From Granulosicoccus sp045110475 (lineage in GTDB: Bacteria; Pseudomonadota; Gammaproteobacteria; Granulosicoccales; Granulosicoccaceae), in contig JBGCGC010000005.1 of assembly GCA_045110475.1 (NCBI GenBank), forward strand, positions 99,773 through 163,772: a DNA stretch of 64,000 bases. Reading direction: 5' to 3'. The notes below the pieces were generated by a model. The model was not told where the DNA came from. It did no database searches and saw only the letters and a program-made list of their open reading frames with translations. Shown one piece after another: positions 36,045 through 43,922 of this stretch. Both the position numbers and the translations under genes were made by a program. Position 1 is the first letter of the stretch. Each line of letters starts with the position of its first letter.

Positions 36045-37343
36045 ATGAAAGTTTTATCAAGACTTCAAGGCTTATTGGCCCGCGGACATGAATTCTTCAT
36101 AGTAGCGGCAAATAAGCTCGTCTCCACTATTCTTTCATTTTTGCTGATAAAATTTATAATACTTGCACTGGACAGCCCAGAAACCTACGGGCTTTACGTC
36201 TATTATTATTCACTAGCGTCCTGGCTGGTAGCGCTGACTTACTCACCTGCCAACGTTCCTCTGGCAAAGCTATCCTCTTCGCGACAGAACAATTTTCGCG
36301 GAGTAGTCTACATAGTGAAATTGTTGGGTGCCACTGCGATACCCGTTGCCGGAATAGGCTTCGCTATTTCGACAGTCGCTCTCCTGAACCATCCATCCAC
36401 ACCAGCCGAGTATTTTTCCGTACTCATATTTCTCATACCCTTCACTGCTGTATCAATAGGCACAGCCAGTCTCATAGAGACGTATGTTCTCGGCCAGCGA
36501 AACAGAATTATTAGTCTGGTATTAACTAACACAATCCTGCTAGCCAGAATTGCCGGGATTGGGTTGCTGGTATTGCTCGGTTTTCAGTCTATACAGTTGT
36601 CCCTCTTGTCAATCGCCTTAACATCATTTGCCATAAGCGCGCTTTATACGCTCTACCTTACAAGCAGCTTTTTTGCAGAACCGAAGAGCACAGAAGCGAT
36701 CACTTTCGATAGTTTGCTCAGTCAATATAAACTCAATTGGTTCTTCTCGGTACTTAGCAATTCAATGCTTTACATTGATAAAATTCTGCTTGGTTACTAC
36801 CTGCCCATTGAAACGATCGGAGTTTTGGCGCTCTATCAATTGGTAGCCCGCGGCGCGGCAAACCTGACTATCGGATCTGTATACCAATACGTCATACCGA
36901 TATATCTCGGGAAAAAGTCAGAAAATTCTGGAAACAGCTTCAAAAAGCATATAAAGATACTGAGTATCTGCATAGTGATATTCATGATACCTGTGGCTTT
37001 GTTCGGGCCGTTGATTTCCCCGATCGGGCACTACCTTTCAAACGGTCTCATTCAACTCCACTACATCGAGTTTATCCTGGTTTGCCTGGCAGTCTGTCTT
37101 AGTCAAAGCGCAAAAATAATCGAATTAGAGTACTTCAGATGTGATGCCATCAAAAAACTCTATGCGCCGTTACTGGTATCCACCCTGTTATTTTTAGTTC
37201 TTGTGATATTTGTCGCCCCCGTCTACGGGCTTTTTGGTGCGATATGCGTTCTCGTTGTTACAGCGTTTACAAGAGTTGTGTTGACCTTAGTCGGAGTACG
37301 AGGACTGAACAAGACCAATGATGGCTCTAGCCTGACCACTTGA
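36045..37343 (+). CDS. Polysaccharide flippase (Wzx-like, MOP superfamily), second copy
   Basis: 432 aa with about twelve hydrophobic helices and few charged loops. The N-terminus (EFFIVAANKLVSTILSFLLIKFI) and central YKLNWFFSVLSNSMLYIDKILLG segment are typical of the polysaccharide synthesis/export flippases. It ends the low-GC glycan block. With the Wzy-like gene at 33721 it gives a second complete flipping and polymerising pair. Confidence 0.84.
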   Translation: MKVLSRLQGLLARGHEFFIVAANKLVSTILSFLLIKFIILALDSPETYGLYVYYYSLASWLVALTYSPANVPLAKLSSSRQNNFRGVVYIVKLLGATAIPVAGIGFAISTVALLNHPSTPAEYFSVLIFLIPFTAVSIGTASLIETYVLGQRNRIISLVLTNTILLARIAGIGLLVLLGFQSIQLSLLSIALTSFAISALYTLYLTSSFFAEPKSTEAITFDSLLSQYKLNWFFSVLSNSMLYIDKILLGYYLPIETIGVLALYQLVARGAANLTIGSVYQYVIPIYLGKKSENSGNSFKKHIKILSICIVIFMIPVALFGPLISPIGHYLSNGLIQLHYIEFILVCLAVCLSQSAKIIELEYFRCDAIKKLYAPLLVSTLLFLVLVIFVAPVYGLFGAICVLVVTAFTRVVLTLVGVRGLNKTNDGSSLTT

Positions 37344-37415
37344 ATATGTAAGGTACTTCTATCAACGTTGCAAAATCTGCACTCTATGCCGCGATCTTGT
37401 CGGCTTGAAAGCAGT

Positions 37416-37433
37416 AGATAGGGAATCCTATCT
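37416..37433. promoter_or_regulatory. Perfect 7-bp palindrome AGATAGG-GAAT-CCTATCT
   Basis: It lies 115 bases before the GTG start of the PPC-repeat protein and 73 bases after the flippase gene stop. It may be an operator or a weak terminator-like hairpin. The half-site resembles that at 47136-47174. Confidence 0.35.
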
Positions 37434-37547
37434 TGACATCATTACACGCTATTGTTTCACTATTAGTGGCGTAGGGGCGTTGTAATTTACCTATGGTATT
37501 ACAGACAAAAAGCTGACCTTCGCCCCAACAACATGCGGAGACAAGCA

Positions 37548-39611
37548 GTGAATTTAGCAAAAGAATTTAACTGGAAATTATCTATTTTCAGAACAACCAT
37601 TTGCAGCGTGCTACTTCTTGGTTCACTTGCGATATTTTCGGAGAACGTCGCAGCCGCAGAGGCTCTCAATAACGGTGGTTCGATTTCCGGCAGCATCGGC
37701 ACACCTGGCGATGAAGACACCTATGAATTCGACGGTTTGACCGGACAAACAGCCACCCTGACCATGGTTGATTTGAATGGTGCAGATCCTAACCTACCAG
37801 GAAATATATATCCAAGGATCTACTTGTATGACCCCAATGGTGTGCTGATGACCAGTGGTTTCGATAGCGACGTCGGAACTATCAGCAATCAAACCCTGCC
37901 GTTAAATGGCACCTACACCGTTGTAGCCAAAGATTACTACGACAATGCAACCGGGCCTTACGATATCCATCTCGCCGTGAGTCCAGGCGCTGATGAACAC
38001 GGTCTGCTTGTCGATGGCGGTAGTGTTCAGGAAACAATTACTCTGGGGGATCTGGACACCTACACGTTCGACGGTAGCACTGGCGAGCATGTGTCACTGA
38101 CACTGGTAGATTTGAACGGCAGCGATCCTAATTCACCGGGCAACATCTACCCGAGAATCTATCTGTACGATCCCAATGGCACGCTGATTACCAGTGGATT
38201 TGATAGTGATGTCGGCTCCATTGTTGATCGTGTTCTGCCGCTGAACGGTACATACACCGTGCTCGCCAAGGATTACTATGACAACGCAGCGGGACCTTAT
38301 GAGATTCATTTTGCCCGTGTACCGGGCGCCCAGGAACACGGGGGTCTCATCAATGGCGGCAAGGTACGAGAAGACATCACATTAGGTGATATGGATACCT
38401 ATACGTTTTACGGCAGAACGGGAGAGACAGTCTCCTTGACAATGGTAGATCTGAACGGTGATGACCCCAACACCGCAGGTAACCTGTACCCAAGAGTTTA
38501 TCTCTACGACCCAAACGGGGCACTGGTTACCACCAGTTTTGACAGCGATGTTGGATCTATCAACAACCAGGTATTACCGTTGAATGGAACGTATACGGTA
38601 CTTGCAAAGGATTACTACGACAATGCGTTTGGAGCGTATGAAATCCACTTCGCTCAAACACCCGGTGCCTTAGAGCATGGTGATTTGCTCAATGGAAGAA
38701 CTGCCAGACAACTGATTACCCTCGGCGATATAGATACCTACACGTTTTTCGCAAAAAACGGTGACACCGTATCCATAACGATGAACGATCTCAATGGAAG
38801 CGATCCAAACTTGCCCGGCAATATCTATCCACGAATTTTCCTCTATGACCCCAACGGGCATCTTGTGACAAGTGCGTCCGGCTCTGCAACCGCCTCAATC
38901 AACAACCGACCCTTGACGTTAAACGGCACTTACACCTTAGTGGCAAAAGACTATTACGACAACGCATTTGGGCTTTATAGTATCGATTTCTCGTCAACGA
39001 ACTCAAGCCCTCCGCCAGTGGCAACATTAATAGCCCCACAAGGCAGCGGTATGGCGAGGCGACCCATGATCGAATGGGAACCGTCTGAATACGCTCGTTC
39101 CTATATCGTGTACATGAGAGATGCCTCTAACACACCTATTTACAGGGAAGTGTTCCGAGCGAAAAACCTGGGATGCGCAGGTGGCGCGAATACATGCTCC
39201 ATGGTGCTGCCGTTCAATGTTGGTGCCAACACTCGCTGGTGGATACGTTCGTTAAATGATTTCGGAGCTGCCAGCAACTGGAGTGTACCAAAGGTCTTTT
39301 CCACGACAGCAGGGCCTGCCGCTAGAGCAACCGCACTGACTCCGAGTGGCACTATTTCAGAGCGAACACCAGTGTACGAATGGTCACGAATAGCTAACGC
39401 TACACGCTACCGGCTTTACGTTGTAGATGTCACCGGTGTAAGAGTTCGTGAATGGGTTACACCAGCAGAGGCTGGGTGTGTACAAAGCGGACAGACTTGT
39501 CAGTATCGTTTTAATGCCAGCGTAAAAGGCAGTGCGCGGTGGTATGTTCGAAGCTATAACTCCGACGGGTTCGCACTCTGGAGTCCCCGCAAAAACTTTG
39601 TGGTTCAGTGA
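37548..39611 (+). CDS. Large secreted protein with four PPC-like tandem repeats and two C-terminal beta domains
   Basis: 687 aa from the GTG at 37548, chosen because GGAGA lies seven bases upstream; an ATG five codons earlier lacks this. A signal peptide covers about 1-38. Four repeats of about 113 residues follow, each with DTYEF/DTYTF, a VDLNG.DP segment, YPR(I/V)YLYDPNG and LNGTYTV.AKDYYDNA, resembling bacterial pre-peptidase C-terminal (PPC) domains. Two Fn3-like domains end the protein, each with an RxP(M/V)(I/Y)EW start, a Cys pair and an RWW/RWY-RS motif. No protease domain is present. It may be an adhesin or matrix protein. Confidence 0.8.
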   Translation: MNLAKEFNWKLSIFRTTICSVLLLGSLAIFSENVAAAEALNNGGSISGSIGTPGDEDTYEFDGLTGQTATLTMVDLNGADPNLPGNIYPRIYLYDPNGVLMTSGFDSDVGTISNQTLPLNGTYTVVAKDYYDNATGPYDIHLAVSPGADEHGLLVDGGSVQETITLGDLDTYTFDGSTGEHVSLTLVDLNGSDPNSPGNIYPRIYLYDPNGTLITSGFDSDVGSIVDRVLPLNGTYTVLAKDYYDNAAGPYEIHFARVPGAQEHGGLINGGKVREDITLGDMDTYTFYGRTGETVSLTMVDLNGDDPNTAGNLYPRVYLYDPNGALVTTSFDSDVGSINNQVLPLNGTYTVLAKDYYDNAFGAYEIHFAQTPGALEHGDLLNGRTARQLITLGDIDTYTFFAKNGDTVSITMNDLNGSDPNLPGNIYPRIFLYDPNGHLVTSASGSATASINNRPLTLNGTYTLVAKDYYDNAFGLYSIDFSSTNSSPPPVATLIAPQGSGMARRPMIEWEPSEYARSYIVYMRDASNTPIYREVFRAKNLGCAGGANTCSMVLPFNVGANTRWWIRSLNDFGAASNWSVPKVFSTTAGPAARATALTPSGTISERTPVYEWSRIANATRYRLYVVDVTGVRVREWVTPAEAGCVQSGQTCQYRFNASVKGSARWYVRSYNSDGFALWSPRKNFVVQ

Positions 39612-39682
39612 CGACACAGCCTGCGCGGTAGAAGGCGATATCAGCCAACAGATTTTCTGCTGCAAAGGCTTCTGCATTCCTT

Positions 39683-39708
39683 GTAGACAGGCTCAATGCC
39701 TGCTCTAC
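39683..39708. terminator. Hairpin between convergent genes
   Basis: GTAGACAGGC pairs with GCCTG-C-TCTAC around a TCAAT loop (ten pairs, one bulged C). It lies between the stop of the PPC-repeat gene at 39611 and the stop of the opposing gene at 39708. There is no clear T tract. Confidence 0.5.
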
Positions 39709-40691
39709 TAAGGCGCGGGGCAACGCTCAGCCATCCATTGTGGACGAATCGCTGGAATTTTAGAATCTGTCGCAATGGTGCCAAGTACAGGAAGCGTCTC
39801 ATTAAACAGCTTTTTGGTGAAAGCTCTGGCACAGGGATCTTCGCTTTTGTAGTTTGGCGTCAGTTTACGCCCCTCGCCCTTGTAGGGTAAATCGTACATG
39901 AATAGAGCCGTACGAACGCCATGGCGACGATTTATCAACGTTTTTGTATAGAGGAGACGCCACCCTTCTTCATTCCACCAGTTGTCCTGACGGCCTCTTG
40001 CACGTTCGCCATGTTTCCAGTTTGGCGATGCCCACAGCGTCGATACGACGGGTTTGCCTTGACTTACGTAGCCAAGCAACCGATCCTCGTAGTCGGAGAG
40101 AGGCACCGAGTACATATCGGTGATATAGCCGTCAGCGGGTATTTCGAACCTCTCTTCCACCGGAGCGAATTGATGCTGGTTATCGTTGAACCATTGCCAA
40201 ATCTTGCGTTCTCGAAAACTCTTCTTCAGATTGGTATAGATATCTGTCAGATAGGCTGCACGCCCATCCCACCAGAAATTTTCTTCATCAATAGAGAAAT
40301 TTCTGATGTTGTCGAAGGCTGGGGGTGAAAAGTTCTCTACAATCTGATCTACGACATCAAGAGCATCACGGTCAGCTCTTCTGCCCTTTCTCATAAAACG
40401 TTCTTTAACAGATGGATAGATGACCTGCATTGCAAGCACTTCGACATCAGTTTCTGTAATCGCATCGATAGTTTCAGCATCGACAGGTTTGGTTCTACGA
40501 GGAATCTGATAAATATAGAAACCAATCAGATCATGATTCAACTTTACCCAATCTGCCCAGCGAGTGCCATAAACACCAAATATCTCGCCAGGTGTAGCAT
40601 CGGGAAGCGGGTCCGCTTCTACTTCGTGAGAGTAAGCTGATACCACGCTGGCAATAACAAAACCAATGCAACACACCAAACTAGACTTCAT
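39708..40691 (-). CDS. Secreted protein of unknown function, possibly hydrolase-like
   Basis: 327 aa from the ATG at 40691, which has AAGGAG seven bases upstream; a longer frame exists but is unsupported. A signal peptide spans about 1-26. The mature protein is rich in Trp, Tyr, Asp and Arg (FGVYGTRWADWV, NFWWDGRAAYLTD, STLWASPNWKHGERA), which is common in carbohydrate-active proteins with barrel folds. I cannot assign a family or name catalytic residues. The upstream co-oriented gene encodes a carbohydrate esterase, 128 bases away. Confidence 0.7.
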   Translation of the reverse strand: MKSSLVCCIGFVIASVVSAYSHEVEADPLPDATPGEIFGVYGTRWADWVKLNHDLIGFYIYQIPRRTKPVDAETIDAITETDVEVLAMQVIYPSVKERFMRKGRRADRDALDVVDQIVENFSPPAFDNIRNFSIDEENFWWDGRAAYLTDIYTNLKKSFRERKIWQWFNDNQHQFAPVEERFEIPADGYITDMYSVPLSDYEDRLLGYVSQGKPVVSTLWASPNWKHGERARGRQDNWWNEEGWRLLYTKTLINRRHGVRTALFMYDLPYKGEGRKLTPNYKSEDPCARAFTKKLFNETLPVLGTIATDSKIPAIRPQWMAERCPAP

Positions 40692-40819
40692 GGCTGACTC
40701 CTTTAGTCTGTATCGCCAATTTTGCCTATTGCAACATTTTTTCATGGTGTTTGGTGAAACTACAACTTCAAAAAACCTGTATGTCCGGCAACCCACGAAG
40801 ACAAGCGGTCGACATGCCG

Positions 40820-43312
40820 TTAGTTCTCCATGGACGTCTCAGCCAATCGTCTACCAAGCTCAATGTACGAGGCTGCATCGTAATGTTGATTTACCGTGGA
40901 AGGATTGAGACTGTTTTGATCTATGAAAGTCAGGTCATTATTATCCACAGTGGTTAAAAAACCTGCATGTCTAATTTTCTGATTCAGCAGGGGTGTGTAA
41001 ATTGCACGATTTGGAGAATGCGCCAGACTTGGAGATTTTATCTGACTGAACACTGGACGAAACGAATAGAACGTATTTATTGACGCCATCAACTCCTTGA
41101 ATTTCGGGAGATATGCGGTCACCTTTGACAGGTTGCCAGTATCTGCCTCACCTTGAATCCAATATAAATCTTCCAGTATCAAGCGGCATTCTGTTTGCTC
41201 TAATTCACTCATTTTTTCGTCCAGAAAGTCCATTAGCATTGTGTGCAATCCTTCTGGACCACTCGGATGCCAACTGTTGATAGATGTTCCACCAACACCA
41301 AATTTTAACAGGCAAACCTTATCGTCCAATCGCCATTCAGGGTTTCGCGGCAATCCATTTAGCATACGTCCGAGAGAGGTTTCCGTACCCATTGTGTAAT
41401 TTGGCCCCAGACCGCCGTTGCCATAGCGAACATCCAGCGGTCCGAACCCATAGTCATAGTCTACCGTCCACGTTTGTCTGCTGATGGTTCTGTAGGCATA
41501 ACAAACATCAGGATCGGGTTGTGTGTATAGGAAATCTTCAATCGCTGGCTGTCTTCCAGGCAGGTTTTGGCTCTGATCAAGAAAATAGCCTGCTTGACCA
41601 TTCGCATTGGATTGTCCCGCTAAAAGATAGACATGAGTGGCTCCACAATCAGCATGACTTCCAACGGTAAACTGAACCGCAGTGGCACTTGGATCACTGA
41701 CATTGCCAGCATTGTCACGAGCCAGCATTTGCAGTCTGTACTCACCCTCCTCGGAAATATCAACGCCGTTGAGATACCAGCTATTGTTGAGCACCGTAGC
41801 CGCCAGATAGGTATCTGTTGGCGTGTCCATCCATGCTGAACCATTCCAGTAAAGTCTTGGATCAAGATCACGACGTTCTACCTGCACCAGGACTTCGTCT
41901 ACCCCCGATTGTTCGTCTGTGACTTCGCCGTATATTGTGTAAGAAAAACTGCCAGGAATATCCTCGCCTCTTTCGGGAGAGTCAGTGGACACACTTGGTG
42001 CTATTGTGTCCATATCACTTACTGACAGATGGGTGATATTGTCTGATGTATCTGTTCTGTTGTTTGAGTAATCACTAGCCAGCAACTGAATTCTGTAGTC
42101 GCCTGCTTGTGAAAAATCAACACCTGAAAGACTCCAGTAATCATCAACAACGGTTGCTGGCTGATACATATTGGTGGCTGAGTCTTGCCAATTCAGACCA
42201 TCCCAGTACAGCACAGGGTCTACATCACGTTGTTGAATACGCACACGGACAAATTTTACGCCTGAGTTTTCGTCTGTCACACTCCCTTGAATCGTATAGG
42301 AAGAATCCAACAGAACCGTAGAACGGTTTGCAGGAATTATGGTTGATACGCCAGGCATCGTGGTGTCAGGGTTAGCGACCGAAAAAAAGGTCATGCCTGT
42401 TGTCGGATCAGTATTGTTATTCGAATTATCGCTGGCCAGTAGCTGGATTCTGTATTCTCCCGCTTCAGAAAGATCGACCCCGGGAAGACTCCAGCTATCA
42501 TCAACGACTGTGGAACTCTGATACATATTGCTGGCTGAGCTTTGCCATTCAAGACCATTCCAATAAAGCAATGGGTCCACATCACGGCGTTGAATGCGCA
42601 CACGGACCGACTTCACACCTGAGTCATCATCTATTACCTCGCCCTGGATAGTAAAAGAGAACTCTGGCAAAACTGTGGATCGATTACCCGGCGTTGTTGT
42701 TGACACGTCCGGCGCTGTCGTATCAGGATTTCCAACAGAAAAATACGTAATATTTATTGACGGGTCTGTCCTGTTGTTGGAATAGTCACTTGCAAGAATC
42801 TGTACCCTGTAATCACCTGTGTCCGATAAATCTATCCCGGAAAGAGTCCAGTGATTGTCGACTATAGTCGCCGTCTGGTACACGCTAGCGGCTGATTCTT
42901 GCCACGTTACGCCGTTCCAGTACAATTTTGGAACACTATCCCGGCGTTGTATACGCACTCGTACAAATTTCACATCCTCGGCATTTTCCAATATCTCCCC
43001 TTCTATTGTATAAAACGGATCAGATTGAATAACTTTTCGATTACCAGGGATCGTGTGTATAACTTTTGGAGCATTCGATTGATCGCTAAAAATGGTACTG
43101 AGTGGCTCAACCTCATCACTTTGGCCAGACAACAGCACAGGAATCTGATCCGATGCCGCTAACCTTGTACCATTGCTATCAGAATTGGTAAAAATCAATG
43201 GTTCATCTGACACTGCATGTGCGGTAATTACTGAAAAACGAAGAACCGTTAAAAAGACTGCCAGTGTCAAAAAGGGCTTAGACAATGTTTTTCGATACTG
43301 AAAGTCGTTCAT
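40820..43312 (-). CDS. Secreted SASA-type carbohydrate esterase with four Ig-like repeats
   Basis: 830 aa with a signal peptide (about 1-33). Four Ig-like repeats of about 118 residues cover about 80-555; each has a TTPGNRS-like start, VRIQRRD, LYWNG..W and DYRIQLLASDNS-like ends. The C-terminal part is a SASA/CE6-type acetylesterase: LLAGQSNANGQ near 565 (nucleophile Ser in GQSN), FGVGGTS, and WIQGEAD near 717. The final His appears to lie in NQHYDAASY near 811, where DG-x-H is more usual. Such enzymes remove acetyl groups from sialic acids or xylan-like sugars. The repeats probably hold the enzyme at a surface or on a polymer. Confidence 0.84.
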   Translation of the reverse strand: MNDFQYRKTLSKPFLTLAVFLTVLRFSVITAHAVSDEPLIFTNSDSNGTRLAASDQIPVLLSGQSDEVEPLSTIFSDQSNAPKVIHTIPGNRKVIQSDPFYTIEGEILENAEDVKFVRVRIQRRDSVPKLYWNGVTWQESAASVYQTATIVDNHWTLSGIDLSDTGDYRVQILASDYSNNRTDPSINITYFSVGNPDTTAPDVSTTTPGNRSTVLPEFSFTIQGEVIDDDSGVKSVRVRIQRRDVDPLLYWNGLEWQSSASNMYQSSTVVDDSWSLPGVDLSEAGEYRIQLLASDNSNNNTDPTTGMTFFSVANPDTTMPGVSTIIPANRSTVLLDSSYTIQGSVTDENSGVKFVRVRIQQRDVDPVLYWDGLNWQDSATNMYQPATVVDDYWSLSGVDFSQAGDYRIQLLASDYSNNRTDTSDNITHLSVSDMDTIAPSVSTDSPERGEDIPGSFSYTIYGEVTDEQSGVDEVLVQVERRDLDPRLYWNGSAWMDTPTDTYLAATVLNNSWYLNGVDISEEGEYRLQMLARDNAGNVSDPSATAVQFTVGSHADCGATHVYLLAGQSNANGQAGYFLDQSQNLPGRQPAIEDFLYTQPDPDVCYAYRTISRQTWTVDYDYGFGPLDVRYGNGGLGPNYTMGTETSLGRMLNGLPRNPEWRLDDKVCLLKFGVGGTSINSWHPSGPEGLHTMLMDFLDEKMSELEQTECRLILEDLYWIQGEADTGNLSKVTAYLPKFKELMASINTFYSFRPVFSQIKSPSLAHSPNRAIYTPLLNQKIRHAGFLTTVDNNDLTFIDQNSLNPSTVNQHYDAASYIELGRRLAETSMEN

Positions 43313-43922
43313 TATTTTTTACGTGGATCTGAAACGGACAACCGTTAAATAAGGAAATTTCGAGTTCGCGTGAAACGGCAGGGGACCGTCAATATCAGCC
43401 TGTATTACCGTGGGAGAATTAAACGTGATTTGTTGCGCGGCCACAAGGTTATTCAGTTTTCTTTTGAGAGAGATTAGTGGCTGCGTGGCCCACTAGATGC
43501 CGGTTGGCATGTATCTGTATCACGATCAGCTTATTGTTTCACACGCTAAGCCGCGGTCAGGTAACTACCCAAACCTTGCATTTGCCGAGTGACACTTTTA
43601 CAACGAGATGCACCGATGTAGCAGTGTCGAGGTTATCATGGACACAGGACATTTAGATGAACAAGCGCCTGTTGTCAGCACAATCAGGCAATTCTCTCAG
43701 CCAGGAGAAATGGCGTGGAAAGAGAGCTAGCTACGATGAGCAAAGTAGCGACTAACGCTGTTTCCTTGTTTGCCTGACTGAGCCATTGCAGTAGTTCCAG
43801 CACAGCATACTGACGAGCAACAGCGGCTGCCGTTTTAAAACAAAAAAGGTACAACAGGATCTCCTTATTCCTGCTGTACCTCCTTTCTAACAAGACTTAC
43901 AAACAACTACTACATCCCGCGT
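43313..43922. other. Intergenic region downstream of the giant curlin gene
   Basis: About 610 bases. It holds the curlin terminator (43841-43880) and presumably the promoter of the esterase gene on the minus strand. Open frames here are short and one overlaps the terminator. Nothing else was recognised. Confidence 0.4.
43841..43880 (-). terminator. Rho-independent terminator of the giant curlin gene
   Basis: Read on the minus strand, GGTACAGCAGGA pairs with TCCTGTTGTACC (one mismatch) across a 9-base loop, and is followed directly by TTTTTTG. It begins 43 bases after the curlin stop codon. Confidence 0.85.

Noticed and set aside
26420..37343. Exosortase/PEP-CTERM system linked to the glycan block
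   Set aside because: No exosortase-like membrane protein and no PEP-CTERM-type sorting tail were found in any protein of the window.
43684..43893. Open frame of 69 codons downstream of the giant curlin gene (minus strand)
   Set aside because: It overlaps the strong curlin terminator hairpin and T tract, and has no recognisable family.
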